A DNA stretch of 64,000 nucleotides from Bradyrhizobium arachidis (GCF_015291705.1 NZ_CP030050.1:6448001-6512000); one strand, 5' to 3'; positions 43,254-52,896 are shown, counted from the stretch's first letter. Made by a program: numbers and translations. The notes: a model not told the origin generated them from the sequence alone.

Positions 43254-44508
43254 CCTCAGCTGACGACGCCGCCTGCGCCCGCAGCATGATCCAGAAGCAC
43301 ACCAACGCGGCCGCGATCTGGACGAAGCTGCCTTCGATCGGCATGCCCGACTGCGAGACCAGTGTTGGGACGGCAACGCCGATGGTCAGCACGGCGACAA
43401 GGGCTGCGCCAGGAAGATCGACGATGAGGATGGCGCCATAGAGCGCCAGCTCGAAGAAGGCATATTCCTTCAGGCGCGGCGCGCAGAGATAGAGCCCATA
43501 CATCGCCAGCACGGTGATCCGCAGGGCCTCGTGCGGATGGTCGATCAGCCAGCGATCGAGCCGGGCAAGGAAAGAGGCTTCAATGCGCGCGAGGCCACCG
43601 GCCATGCGCAGCACGACCAGAGCAAACGGCGCCAGCACCAGCGCGAATGCCACGACCGCGTAAGCCACGAACACGACCGGCTTGCTGCCGCCGAGCCCGA
43701 ATTGGTCCAGCGCGCCCTGCGCCAGCAGCAGCAGCGACGGCGTGGTGTCCATCACATAGACCGTATGCTGGTCGGGAATTTGACCCTTGATCGCGAGCAG
43801 CCAGCTCGCAAACAGATCGGGATAGAGGACCATCGAGAGCAGAACCGGCAGCCCAAGCCCTGCGGCCGCGGCTGCGATCAAGCCGATCTTCTGCCGACGC
43901 GGCAGCGGCAGGAAATACAGCGCGGCCAGCACCGGGCTGTACACCAGCTTGAACGAGGCAACGAGGCCGAGCAGCGCAGCGCCGACGATGCGCAGGCCGA
44001 AGCTTCGATCATCGTCCGCGTCCGGCGAAGGGAAACGCAGCAGCAGTGCCAGCGCAGCCGCGCTCAGCGTGCCGCTCATGATGGTAAAATTGCCCGACGC
44101 CAAGACCCACTCGAAGCCGAGGAAGGCGCCGAGCGCCCAGAGCAGCCTGAGCGCAATATCGCGCGAGCCGCCGCGGTCGCGGCCGAGCCCCGGTAGCAGC
44201 AGGCCGCAGAGCATGGCCAGCAGGAGAAACACGCCGCGGTGATGTCCGAGGAGAAAGCCTCCCGCGCAGAGCGGACGGAACGCGTCGAGCGTCACCGGCA
44301 GATAAGGATAGGAGAATTTCGTACCCTTCAGATTTTTCACGAAGTAGGGATCGAGCCCATCGACATGCGCATCGACAGCCGCGCAATTGACGCGCACGTC
44401 CCAGCCGAAATTCACATCGAGCGTGAGGTCGCTGACGAGATTGCCGAGCACCAGCAGCGCCACCAGCGCGACCAGGCAGTCGTGCCAGACATTGCGCTTC
44501 CCGGCCAT
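43198..44508 (-). CDS. glycosyltransferase family 87-like (DUF2029) membrane protein
   Basis: The protein has 436 residues from the ATG at 44508 (MAGKRNVWHDCLVAL). A TTG at 44559 or GTG at 44553 would add residues. Ten or so membrane segments and a periplasmic D-P-Y-F region (AHVDGLDPYFVKNLKG) fit the GT87/DUF2029 family of polyprenyl-phosphate-mannose-dependent transferases. The last codons run antisense through the tRNA-Leu gene and the stop lies in its anticodon loop. The end may therefore be non-functional extension. Confidence 0.72.
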   Translation of the reverse strand: MAGKRNVWHDCLVALVALLVLGNLVSDLTLDVNFGWDVRVNCAAVDAHVDGLDPYFVKNLKGTKFSYPYLPVTLDAFRPLCAGGFLLGHHRGVFLLLAMLCGLLLPGLGRDRGGSRDIALRLLWALGAFLGFEWVLASGNFTIMSGTLSAAALALLLRFPSPDADDDRSFGLRIVGAALLGLVASFKLVYSPVLAALYFLPLPRRQKIGLIAAAAAGLGLPVLLSMVLYPDLFASWLLAIKGQIPDQHTVYVMDTTPSLLLLAQGALDQFGLGGSKPVVFVAYAVVAFALVLAPFALVVLRMAGGLARIEASFLARLDRWLIDHPHEALRITVLAMYGLYLCAPRLKEYAFFELALYGAILIVDLPGAALVAVLTIGVAVPTLVSQSGMPIEGSFVQIAAALVCFWIMLRAQAASSAEVVRAAGVEPAQRLRTEGF

Positions 44509-44694
44509 GCCCGCCGGCCCCACCCATCGTGCTGTCCCGGTAACGTCAGACACGTCCAATCCTGCCTGTGGCTCGAGTTCCCTCGGCGCCTGACCGGCGT
44601 CCGGTCAGGCCACACTGGACAGGATGCGTTGCGGATTCATCTCCCCGATGGGCCGTCCTCGCTGTTATGGTGAATCCCTGGTTTCCAGACTGCG

Positions 44695-44846
44695 CCTAAA
44701 GCGCGATAGCATGAAGATGAATCACCATCGCGCTTTAGGTTACTGTTCGAGCATGATCTCCGCGCAAACGCGTTCCGCGTTTGTCGCGAGGGAAAACCGC
44801 TACGCACTTTGCGCTAACGCGGCCCTTCGGGTCCGGATCATGCTCT
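44695..44846 (-). repeat. REP-like palindromic element, copy C (expanded)
   Basis: The first inverted pair is CTAAAGCGCGAT and ATCGCGCTTTAG. The second is GAGCATGATC and GATCATGCTC enclosing GGAAAACCGCTACGCACTT. This is a composite of the same family as 38655-38743, but with an extra insert. It ends just outside the enoyl-CoA hydratase stop. Confidence 0.7.
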
Positions 44847-45624
44847 AGCGCGAGCCGCGGGCGGCGAGCCAGGCGTCGAGCGCCTCGCTTGTGTCCTGCG
44901 TCGCCGCCATGCGCGCGAACTGCTCGCTCTCGATGGCGAGGCCTTCCGTGATCGAGCTGTTGAGACCCCGCGTCGCGGCCGTGATGATGCGGGCGACCGC
45001 GAGATGCGAGTGCCGCGTGATGCGGTCCGCCAGCGCGAAGGCTACGTCCAGCAGCTGCTCATGCGGCACGATGCGGTTGACCAATCCCATCTCCTGGGCT
45101 CGCTGCGGTGAAAAGGCATCGCCGGTCAGAAGATATTCCAGCGCGCGCTTGCGGCCTGCGAGCCGCGGCAGGCGCTGCGTGCCGCCGAAGGTCGGCGTGA
45201 TGCCGATGGCGATCTCGGGCTTGGCAAAACTCGCCCGCTCGCTGGCGATTGCGAGATGCACCGCTTCCGTGATCTCGCAGCCGCCGCCGAAGGCGATGCC
45301 GTTGACGGCGGCGATGATCGGCTTCGGAAATGCCTCCATGCGCGCCGTCATGCCCTGCCCGCGCCGCACGAAGGCCTTCACCGCAGCGTCGGGCCCACAC
45401 TTCACGCTCTCCGAGAACTCGGCAATGTCCGCGCCGGCCGAGAAGGCGCGCTCGCCCGCGCCGGTCAGGATGACGGCGCGGATGTTTGCATCGTCCTCGA
45501 TGCGGTCGAGGATCGCCATCAGGCGGTCGATCAGCGCGTAGCTCAGCGCATTGAGCTTGCTCGGACGGTTCAACGTCAGCAGCGCGACGGCGCCGCGCGT
45601 TTCGCAGAGTATCAAGTCGGACAA
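44845..45624 (-). CDS. enoyl-CoA hydratase/isomerase family protein
   Basis: This 259-residue crotonase starts at a TTG after GGAAGGAG. The oxyanion-hole motifs FSAGADIAEF and FGGGCEI, and both catalytic glutamates (in GGGCEI and in KPEIAIGITPTFGGTQRLPR), are present. That favours true hydration of trans-2-enoyl-CoA. It is divergent from a TetR regulator over a short region carrying an operator-like palindrome, so it is likely regulated by it. Probably beta-oxidation or aromatic-acid degradation. Confidence 0.85.
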   Translation of the reverse strand: MSDLILCETRGAVALLTLNRPSKLNALSYALIDRLMAILDRIEDDANIRAVILTGAGERAFSAGADIAEFSESVKCGPDAAVKAFVRRGQGMTARMEAFPKPIIAAVNGIAFGGGCEITEAVHLAIASERASFAKPEIAIGITPTFGGTQRLPRLAGRKRALEYLLTGDAFSPQRAQEMGLVNRIVPHEQLLDVAFALADRITRHSHLAVARIITAATRGLNSSITEGLAIESEQFARMAATQDTSEALDAWLAARGSR

Positions 45625-45681
45625 GTGGCCGCTCCTTCCAGGTCGATCAGGGTCCGGAAGTCAGCCACAGCGGCCTTGTCG

Positions 45682-45705
45682 TGTATACTCACTAGGCAGT
45701 ATACA
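45682..45705. promoter_or_regulatory. TetR operator-like inverted repeat
   Basis: TGTATACT and AGTATACA form a perfect 8-base inverted repeat with an 8-base gap (CACTAGGC). It lies between the divergent enoyl-CoA hydratase (start 45624) and the TetR gene (start 45712). It overlaps probable promoters of both. The binding partner is inferred. Confidence 0.7.
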
Positions 45706-45711
45706 TTGCCG

Positions 45712-46299
45712 ATGTCCGAGAAGGGTGACAGCACACGTGAGCAGATCGTCACTGCGGCGACGCGGCTGTTCTATGGCGAGGGGATCCGCGCGGTGAGCAT
45801 GGACGCCGTCGCCGAGAAGGCCGGCGTCACCAAGAAGACGCTCTACTATCACTTCACCAGCAAGGACGAGCTCGTCGCCGCAACCATTGCGGCCAGGGAT
45901 CAGCCGACGCTGGAGCTCTACAAGCGCTGGTTCGCCGAGACCGACGGCACCGTCGCCGACAAGGTCCGCGGCCTCTTCACAAAGCTCGGACGCTCCGTCG
46001 ACACGCCGCGCTGGCGCGGCTGCGGCTTCCTGCGCACCATCGCCGAGCTCGCCAATACGCCGGCCCATCCGGCCGTGAAGGCCGGCGCGGCGCACAAGAA
46101 GCGCTTCGAAGCCTGGCTGGAGGCGGAGCTGAAGCAACATGGCGTTCCCGGCGCGGCGGCGCTCGCGCGCCAGCTCCTGATCCTGCTCGATGGCGCCACC
46201 ACGGTGATGCTGATCCACCGCGATCTCGCCTATGTCGAGACGGCGGGGCAATTGGCGCTCGGCCTGGTCGAGGCGGCCCGGAAGACAGCTCGCGCCTAG
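45712..46299 (+). CDS. TetR family transcriptional regulator
   Basis: This 195-residue protein carries the TetR helix-turn-helix at about 9-55 (IVTAATRLFYGEGIRAVSMDAVAEKAGVTKKTLYYHF). The C-terminal ligand domain has a cysteine (RGCGFLRTIAEL) of the type seen in FadR/PsrA-like TetR proteins. It starts seven bases after the 45682-45705 palindrome, consistent with autorepression and with control of the divergent enoyl-CoA hydratase. A ligand such as acyl-CoA is inference. Confidence 0.88.
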   Translation: MSEKGDSTREQIVTAATRLFYGEGIRAVSMDAVAEKAGVTKKTLYYHFTSKDELVAATIAARDQPTLELYKRWFAETDGTVADKVRGLFTKLGRSVDTPRWRGCGFLRTIAELANTPAHPAVKAGAAHKKRFEAWLEAELKQHGVPGAAALARQLLILLDGATTVMLIHRDLAYVETAGQLALGLVEAARKTARA

Positions 46300-46414
46300 A
46301 GCCGCTTCACCAAGTCGTGTCCGCCGCGGTTCCGCCGGCCTGCCATCCCGAAACATGGGTTGTGCGACGCAGCATAACCGCTCAGAAAGCTCCTGATTTT
46401 CAGAGGTGAGCTGC

Positions 46415-47665
46415 TTGTCCGACGTCAATGCCGACGATTGGGTGTCCTCCGGACACCGCCCCATGGGTTTTCCCGAATTCGTCATCGTGATCGCGTCCAT
46501 CATGGCGCTGAATCCGCTTGCGATGGACATGATGCTGCCGGCGCTGCCCAATATCGGGGCAGCCTTCCAGATACCCGTCGCCAACCATCTCCAGCTCGTG
46601 CTGTCGACCTTCCTGATCGGCTTCGGCGCGGGCCAGTTCGTGATGGGGCCGTTGTCGGATCGCTTCGGCCGCCGCCCGGTGCTGCTCGGCGGCATGGCGG
46701 TCTATGCGGTGGCGAGCGTGCTGGCGGTTGCCGCGCCCTCGTTCGAGACGCTGCTGCTGGCGCGCGCGCTGCAAGGGCTCGGCACCTCGGCAACGCGCGT
46801 GATCGCGACCTCGATCGTGCGCGACTGCTATGTCGGCCGCCGCATGGCAAGCGTGATGTCGCTCGCCATGATGGTGTTCATCGCGGTGCCCGTGATCGCG
46901 CCCTCGTTCGGACAGGCGGTGCTGCTGGTGACGGCGTGGCGCGGCATCTTCGTCGTGCTGATGCTCTACGGCCTGCTCGCGCTCGCATGGTGCGTGCTGC
47001 GGCTGCCCGAAACCCTCCCCGAGTCGGAGCGCAGGTCGCTGGCGCCGGCCGACGTGCTCTCGGCGTTCCGGCAGACCGTGACCAATCGCCAGACCATCGG
47101 CTATGCGACGGCCGCCGGAAGCGTCATCGGCGCGCTGTTCGCCTACGTGTTCTGCGCCCAGCAGGTGTTCACCGGCGTCTATCACCTCGGCCATTACTTC
47201 CCGCTCGCCTTCGCCGCGATCGCGGCGGGCACGGCGGTGGCCGGCTTCCTCAATTCGCAACTGGTCGGACGGCTCGGCATGCGCGTGATCTCGCATGGCG
47301 CACTGAGCCTCTATGCCGCGGTGGCCGGCATCATGCTGCTGACGGAAATTCTCGGCGTGCTGCCGCTCTCGCTGTTCATGGTGCTCTCTGCGCTGATGAT
47401 GTTCTCGTTCGGCATGATGGTCGCCAACTTCACTGCGCTCGCGATGGAGCCGCAGGGCCACATCGCCGGCACTGCGTCCTCGCTCTACGGCTCGATCACG
47501 ACGCTGATCGGCATCGTGGTCGGCATGGCGATCGGCCAGAGCTTTGACGGCACGCTGCTGCCGTTCTCGATCGGCTTCTTCCTGTCGACGCTCGCCGCGC
47601 TCGCGATCGTGCTGGTGGTGGAAAAGGGACGGCTGTTTCGGCCGCATCATCGTCCCATCGGTTGA
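46415..47665 (+). CDS. Bcr/CflA family multidrug efflux MFS transporter
   Basis: The protein has 416 residues from a TTG at 46415, eight bases after AGAGG; a GTG at 46406 is also in frame. Twelve spans fit Bcr/CflA. Features include ALNPLAMDMMLPALPNIG in the first helix, motif A GPLSDRFGRRPVLLGG, and ARALQGLGTSATRVIATSIVRD in helix 4. Proton-driven export of drugs or metabolites. Downstream of the TetR gene but with its own site; regulation is unknown. Confidence 0.85.
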   Translation: MSDVNADDWVSSGHRPMGFPEFVIVIASIMALNPLAMDMMLPALPNIGAAFQIPVANHLQLVLSTFLIGFGAGQFVMGPLSDRFGRRPVLLGGMAVYAVASVLAVAAPSFETLLLARALQGLGTSATRVIATSIVRDCYVGRRMASVMSLAMMVFIAVPVIAPSFGQAVLLVTAWRGIFVVLMLYGLLALAWCVLRLPETLPESERRSLAPADVLSAFRQTVTNRQTIGYATAAGSVIGALFAYVFCAQQVFTGVYHLGHYFPLAFAAIAAGTAVAGFLNSQLVGRLGMRVISHGALSLYAAVAGIMLLTEILGVLPLSLFMVLSALMMFSFGMMVANFTALAMEPQGHIAGTASSLYGSITTLIGIVVGMAIGQSFDGTLLPFSIGFFLSTLAALAIVLVVEKGRLFRPHHRPIG

Positions 47666-47864
47666 GGAACTTCCCGGCGACGGCGATGTTGTACTGCAGC
47701 AATTTCGAAAGGCTGCCTCTATGGAACTGGAACATCGCGAAGACCGTACCGACAGGGATGCGCAGGCGGCGAAGCCATCCGTGCCGAATGCCGATCGAAC
47801 GGCATTCACTCCGCCCTTCGCGAGCGAGGGCCTCGAGCAGGTGCGCGACAGCCACTGCTAAAGC

Positions 47865-49460
47865 TTAAGGCGCAGGACGCCTGCTGGCACCGAACTCGTC
47901 GGCCGCGCTCTCGGGCGCCGCGCCGCTGTCGCGCGGCGGCACCATCAGCACCACGACGTCACGCATCACGCCGGGCCTCCCCCACAGCGTTGCCTGCACG
48001 GTGAACTCGCGCCGGACGAAGTGCCCGGCTCGCCCGGACACTGATTCCATCCACCTGCCGCAATGATCCTGGCCGTGGAAACACAGCGCGGCCCAGCCGC
48101 GATCGAGCGTCGTCTTGCGCGGCAGGCCCCATTTGTATTGGTACTCGAACGGCCGCGCGTAACGGGGATGGTCAGGGCTGTAGAACGCGGTGGCAAAGGC
48201 CAGCGAATCGTCGCCGCTCACGGCACTCAATGGCTCGCCGGTCAGCTCCCGCCATTGCCGCGTCAGCTCGTTTGCCGCCTGCTCGTAGAAATTCCGCCCC
48301 TCTTCGTAGCCGTGATTGTTGCGATAGACAGCGTGGATCGGCGCTGCGACGAGGACGGCGGCGAGCGCAACGCCGATGACGATCACCGTGACATTGACGG
48401 TGTAGAAGCGCTCGATCGGATAGCGCGCGCCGCAGACGATGAGCACGACGAACAGGAACAAGCCCTGCAGCGCCCATAGCGAGGGCAGATCCGTTCCCAT
48501 CGCGACCGACGTCAGCACCGGCAGCACGATCGTGCCGATCGCGACATAGAACAGAAGCCGCAGGCCCGGACTCATGGCCGCGAAATCAGCCGGAAACTGC
48601 TTGAGCCGCGTCCCCGCGATCAACACCCAGAGCACCGCGGACACGCCCATGGCCGCCGTCAGCCCCAGCACGAAGTTCTTCACCTCGATGAGCGAGCTTG
48701 CGGCATTGCCGTTGGCGTGGGCCATTGCATAGGTGAAGGTCGACGCCCCCGTCGTCGCCAGCCAGTAGATGTGCGGCGACAGCACGGCGAGCCCGGTCAC
48801 GGCCGATATCCAGGGCGAAGCCGAGCTGAAATAGGCACGCCGCGCCGGATGAGCCAGCGCCGCAAACGCGAAACTCGCGACCAGGAAGATCGAATAATAC
48901 TTGCCGACCATCGCCAGCGCCGTCGTGCATCCCGCGGCAAGCGCCCACAGCGCGGTGCGCGTCTCGAACGCGCGCAGGAAGCAATAAGTCGCGAGCGGCC
49001 AGACCGCGAGCAGCACCGAATTGGCATTGAAGCGCTGTGCGTGGAATTGATAGGCCGGCGTCAGCATCAACAGCAGCAGCACCAGGATGCGCTTGTGCCC
49101 GGTCACGAACTGCCGCGCGACCAGATCGACGCAGAACAGCGCGAGCCCCGCATTGGCCATCGACATCAATTGCAGCGACCAGTCGCTCAGCGGAAAGACC
49201 GAGGTCCAGCTCGCGGCAACCCAGCCCATCAGCGGCGGATGCTTGTGATAGCCGAACGCGAAATTCCGGCCCAGCGTCCAGGCCTCGAGTGTATCGGGGT
49301 GCAGCCCGCCGCCGGCATAGGCGATCGCAAGATAGAGCGTCCAGACCGCAACGAAGCACGCAATGAGAAGCGGCACGGCCCAGCCCGCCTCGACGGCGTC
49401 GAGCCAGCGCAGGAATGGCCGGCGCCATCGCGCTGGCGCGCGATCGGACTGTTCGGCCAT
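47865..49460 (-). CDS. glycosyltransferase family 39-like membrane protein
   Basis: The protein has 531 residues from the ATG at 49460; a GTG at 49526 would add 22. Around ten hydrophobic segments; the first periplasmic loop has HPDTLEAWTLGRNFAFGYHKHPPLMGW, the D-x-D/E-type acidic patch and HPP used by PMT/ArnT-type (GT39/GT83) enzymes. A soluble C-terminal domain of about 150 residues follows. It is predicted to move a sugar from a lipid carrier to lipid A or another envelope target. Acceptor unknown. Confidence 0.75.
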   Translation of the reverse strand: MAEQSDRAPARWRRPFLRWLDAVEAGWAVPLLIACFVAVWTLYLAIAYAGGGLHPDTLEAWTLGRNFAFGYHKHPPLMGWVAASWTSVFPLSDWSLQLMSMANAGLALFCVDLVARQFVTGHKRILVLLLLMLTPAYQFHAQRFNANSVLLAVWPLATYCFLRAFETRTALWALAAGCTTALAMVGKYYSIFLVASFAFAALAHPARRAYFSSASPWISAVTGLAVLSPHIYWLATTGASTFTYAMAHANGNAASSLIEVKNFVLGLTAAMGVSAVLWVLIAGTRLKQFPADFAAMSPGLRLLFYVAIGTIVLPVLTSVAMGTDLPSLWALQGLFLFVVLIVCGARYPIERFYTVNVTVIVIGVALAAVLVAAPIHAVYRNNHGYEEGRNFYEQAANELTRQWRELTGEPLSAVSGDDSLAFATAFYSPDHPRYARPFEYQYKWGLPRKTTLDRGWAALCFHGQDHCGRWMESVSGRAGHFVRREFTVQATLWGRPGVMRDVVVLMVPPRDSGAAPESAADEFGASRRPAP

Positions 49461-49632
49461 CGCCTGGAATGCAAAATCGATCGGCACGGGAATCTGATGA
49501 AGGAAAGTGATGTGCGAGCTGCGCACATCTATTTCAATTCAGAAACAAATAGCAATGATTGGAAACTGGAAGGGTTAAAAGCTGACACGAAGCTGACAAG
49601 CCAAAGCGCGCTGCAACGCTTCCGGCGGGCCC

Positions 49633-50547
49633 CTATTGGACGCGTTCGTCGGCCTCATCCAAAAGCCATGCAACGAATGCCTTCACCCGAGCATCACTTG
49701 CCAAGACCGCGGGCCAGCGCACGAGGTGTACCTTCGTCGACGGCATGTCCCAGGTCTCAGGCAGCACGCGCACAAGGCGGCCGTCGACGAGCGCGTCGCG
49801 CGCGAGGAGTGAGCGCGTTAGCACGACGCCGCTGCCTTGAAGTGCGGCACCGATCGCCGTCGCCATGTTGGCGTAACGTAGTCCAACCGGCGGCGGCGCG
49901 TTGAGGCCAAGTCGCGCGAACCACGTCGACCAGGACCACTCGGTTCCCGCGTTCGCGTCTTCGCCAGCCCCCTTATGGATCAGCGGCAGCGCGGCGATGC
50001 GCATCGGGTCGTCGAGCGGCGCGGACGGCAATAGTCGCGCGTGGCAAACGGGGAAGACCTGCTCGCGGAACAACACGCGCTGCGTCGAGGTCTCGCGTGC
50101 CTCGCCCTCGAGGAGCCAATGGATCGTGATGTCGAGATCGAGGCGGATCGCTTGCGCCGTGCTGTCGACGATGATCAGTTCGATCGGCGTCGATGGGGCC
50201 TTGAACATCGGCAGGCGTGCGACGAGCCAATAGTCCGCTAGCGCCGCGCTGACGCCCACGCGCAGTGGGCCATTGTTGGCCGCAGCGCGGCATCGCGCGC
50301 GTAGCTCTCCGAGGCCGGTGAGGAGCTCCGCGAGGCCGGATGCAAGCGCTTCACCCGCGGGCGTCGGCCGCATGCCGCCCGAAGTCCGCGTCAGCAGCGG
50401 CAAACCCATAAAGTCTTCCAGACGGCGCAACCGGTGGCTCACTGCGCTCTGCGTCACGCCGAGGTCGCTTGCTGCGGCGGTGACGCTGCCTAGACGGTGC
50501 ACGGCTTCGAAGGCAATCAGGGCATCGAATGGAGGTTGGGCGGTCAT
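49633..50547 (-). CDS. LysR family transcriptional regulator
   Basis: The protein has 304 residues from ATG 50547; an upstream ATG (50571) is possible. The winged helix-turn-helix lies at about 10-65 (AFEAVHRLGSVTAAASDLGVTQSAVSHRLRRLE). The ligand-binding domain covers about 95-295. Divergent from an MFS transporter 126 bases away, which it probably controls. It has sequence character of the GcvA-like subfamily. Ligand unknown. Confidence 0.85.
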   Translation of the reverse strand: MTAQPPFDALIAFEAVHRLGSVTAAASDLGVTQSAVSHRLRRLEDFMGLPLLTRTSGGMRPTPAGEALASGLAELLTGLGELRARCRAAANNGPLRVGVSAALADYWLVARLPMFKAPSTPIELIIVDSTAQAIRLDLDITIHWLLEGEARETSTQRVLFREQVFPVCHARLLPSAPLDDPMRIAALPLIHKGAGEDANAGTEWSWSTWFARLGLNAPPPVGLRYANMATAIGAALQGSGVVLTRSLLARDALVDGRLVRVLPETWDMPSTKVHLVRWPAVLASDARVKAFVAWLLDEADERVQ

Positions 50548-50673
50548 GCCGGCATTATGAAGGAGATTCATGCCGAGTTGAACACTCCGCATACGCCGCG
50601 AGCGCAAACCGATGATACCAAGCGGGCATCGCAGCGCTTCTGCGCGGCACTTTCCCAGTTCGGCAGAGGATTT

Positions 50674-52026
50674 GTGAAGACGGCACCCGCCCTATGCGCT
50701 TGTGATCTTTCCGTTGCCCTGACACTCGGACTCGGTGCGTTCTTCACGAATCTCGACGTCACCGCCGTCGTCGTCGCGCTGCCTGCGATGGCGCGTACCC
50801 TCAGCTTCGGCATGGACGCGACGGCGTGGGTGATCGATGCGTATTCGCTCGCTTTCACGGGAATGCTGCTCGCGGCTGGGGCAATCGCCGATCGCTTCGG
50901 TCGCCGCCGCGCTTTGCTGACCGGCAATGTGATCTTCCTTGTCGCTTCCCTTGGCTGCGGCCTCGCCTGGGACGGTCCGTCGTTGTGGCTCGCCCGCGGT
51001 CTGCAAGGCGTTGGCGCAGCGTTCGTCGTCACAGGCGCCTTGGCGCTCGTCGCCGGCGCGTTCCCGGATGCCGCCGTCAGAGCGCGTGTGTTCGCCTTGA
51101 TGGGCGTCGTCTCCGGTGTTGGGATGGCCGTGGGGCCGACGCTCGGTGGCGTGATCACGGCTTGGACCGGGTGGCGCTGGATCTTCTTCATCAACGTGCC
51201 GTTCTGCGTGGCTCTGGCCATTGCGGTGCCGCGGTTCGTCGCCGAGAGCCAGGCCGCGGAGAAGCGCCCGCTCGATATTGTCGGCGTTGCCCTGTTGACG
51301 ACGGCACTCGCGCTACTGATTGACGCGACGTTGCGCCTGCGTGCCGACATGATCGGTGCCGCGAGCCTCGGCGGCGCAGCGCTTCTGCTGTTGGCAGGCT
51401 TCGCGCTTCAACAGCGTCGGCGCGCTGTGCCACTCCTCGACGCGGCCGTGTTCGGGACACCCGCGATGATCGGTGTCGGCCTGCTGCTGATTGCGGTCTC
51501 CGTCAGCTACTGGGCCATCCTTGTTTATCTGCCGCCAGCGATGCAGAGCGCATTCGGGTGGCACGCCAATCGTACTGGCCTCGCGCTGCTCGCTGCAACG
51601 GCGCCGATGCTCATCGTGCCGCCAATTGGCGGCCACCTCGTGATGCGCATCGGTTGGCGCTGGCACTTCGCGCATTCTCTCGCGATACTCGCGGTCGGCA
51701 ATCTCCTTTTACTTGCATCCCTCTGGCGGACCGATACGGCCGAGACCCTCGTCCTTATGCTCGCGGGCATGGCAGCGATCGGCAGCGGCGCGGCGCTCGC
51801 CCACCCGCAACTTTCGGGTGCCCTGCTTGCGCTCGCCCCGCCAGACCGTTCCGGCATGGCCTCTGCCATGACGATCGTGGCGCGACAGGGTGGCTTCGCG
51901 CTTGGGATCGCTGCGCTGGCCGCAGTTGGTGGCGGGCAAGCCTTCGAGGGCATCTTTGCTACCGCAGCGTCAACAGCAGTCTTGGGAGTTCTTGCAGCAA
52001 TTTTCCTGCTTCCCGCCGATCGGTGA
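50674..52026 (+). CDS. MFS transporter, DHA2 (EmrB/QacA) family
   Basis: The protein has 450 residues from a GTG at 50674 (GAGG upstream). Longer readings would reach back into the LysR start. Around 13-14 spans are seen. Motif A is AGAIADRFGRRRALLTGN and the antiporter motif C is GVVSGVGMAVGPTLGG in span 5. This is a proton-drug or metabolite antiporter. Divergent from a LysR gene, its probable regulator. Confidence 0.83.
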   Translation: MKTAPALCACDLSVALTLGLGAFFTNLDVTAVVVALPAMARTLSFGMDATAWVIDAYSLAFTGMLLAAGAIADRFGRRRALLTGNVIFLVASLGCGLAWDGPSLWLARGLQGVGAAFVVTGALALVAGAFPDAAVRARVFALMGVVSGVGMAVGPTLGGVITAWTGWRWIFFINVPFCVALAIAVPRFVAESQAAEKRPLDIVGVALLTTALALLIDATLRLRADMIGAASLGGAALLLLAGFALQQRRRAVPLLDAAVFGTPAMIGVGLLLIAVSVSYWAILVYLPPAMQSAFGWHANRTGLALLAATAPMLIVPPIGGHLVMRIGWRWHFAHSLAILAVGNLLLLASLWRTDTAETLVLMLAGMAAIGSGAALAHPQLSGALLALAPPDRSGMASAMTIVARQGGFALGIAALAAVGGGQAFEGIFATAASTAVLGVLAAIFLLPADR

Positions 52027-52351
52027 GCGCGTGAAATATGGGTCTGGTTTGACGCGCGACCATCGGCGATCGGGCAGCCGCGCTCGGAGACGCACTTGCT
52101 CCCGGAGATGACATGCTTTCCGGCTCAATGTCCCGAACTGATGCGTCGCTTCTTGTATCCGATGCGTTTGCGGATCGGTAGCTTCCTGCATTATATCGAC
52201 CGTTGGCTGCCTCGATCTGCGCTACCGCACGTACTTGGTGGCTATTGGAACAAAGCGGACCTCGTCACCAGTTACGTGACGCCGCTGGGTTCATAAGATA
52301 CACGGCCTAGTGGTGGCGCCGCCGACTGGCGCTCTGGCCAAGGGAGCCTTC
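52027..52351. other. intergenic region, lower GC, possible remnant
   Basis: 325 bases. A 66-residue frame at 52096-52296 (MLPEMTCFPAQCPELMRRFLYP...) has a possible amphipathic helix but no family, and no convincing ribosome-binding site, so it is not called a gene. Composition is nearer average than the flanks, in line with an acquired segment. Confidence 0.4.
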
Positions 52352-52771
52352 ATGAGCCGATCGGTGCATGTTCCTGTCGGAATCTTCGATAGCTTACGCT
52401 ACGGTTTCGCGCAGGTTGCTACTGTCCCCACACCGTTTGGCGACGTTGTATATGTGTCCGGCCAGGTTGCTTGGGACGCAGACCAGAACGTCGTTGGCAC
52501 TGGCGACATCGGCCGTCAACTCAGCAAGAGCCTAGAAAATCTTAGCGTTGCGCTGGCATCGGTTGGTGCGAAACTCGATCAGGTGGGTGCGTTGCGGCTC
52601 TACATCAAGCAGAGCCATCTACACGAAGGCAAAGCGATTAGCGGCGCCCTCAAAGCGGCGTTCGGCGATAATCCGCCGTGTACAACCTGGATTGGAGTGC
52701 CAAGCCTGGCCAAGGATGAGTTCCTCATCGAGGTGGAGCCTTCTGCAGTTTTCCTGGCGCGAAACGGCTGA
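52352..52771 (+). CDS. RidA family protein
   Basis: The protein has 139 residues from the ATG at 52352, after AGGGAG. RidA/YjgF/YER057c fold: VVYVSGQVAWDADQNVVGTGDIGRQ, then VALASVGAKLDQVGALRLYI, then TTWIGVPSLAKDEFLIEVE, with the conserved C-terminal glutamate. The catalytic arginine of true RidA (R105) is not seen as such, so it may be of the Rid6/7-type groups without imine hydrolysis. Codons are less GC-biased than elsewhere. Confidence 0.82.
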   Translation: MSRSVHVPVGIFDSLRYGFAQVATVPTPFGDVVYVSGQVAWDADQNVVGTGDIGRQLSKSLENLSVALASVGAKLDQVGALRLYIKQSHLHEGKAISGALKAAFGDNPPCTTWIGVPSLAKDEFLIEVEPSAVFLARNG

Positions 52772-52896
52772 TGCCGATCGTGGCTATGATCGCCGACTGA
52801 ATTAGACAACACGCTACGACAAGCTGGCAGCGAACTACCTCGCTTTCGTTCAGCTTGCCTCGATCAGGCTATGGCTACGCCTTATCAGTCCACGTC

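Noticed and set aside
46400..47809. 469-residue frame opposite the Bcr/CflA transporter
   Set aside because: His/Arg/Glu-rich antisense shadow; transporter motifs are intact on the other strand.
47666..47864. Possible small genes in the gap between the Bcr/CflA and GT39 genes
   Set aside because: Frames on both strands reach across the gap but have no ribosome-binding site, no family and Arg/Ser-rich content.
52096..52296. 66-residue open frame between the MFS and RidA genes
   Set aside because: No family and weak start; kept only as a note on the intergenic region.
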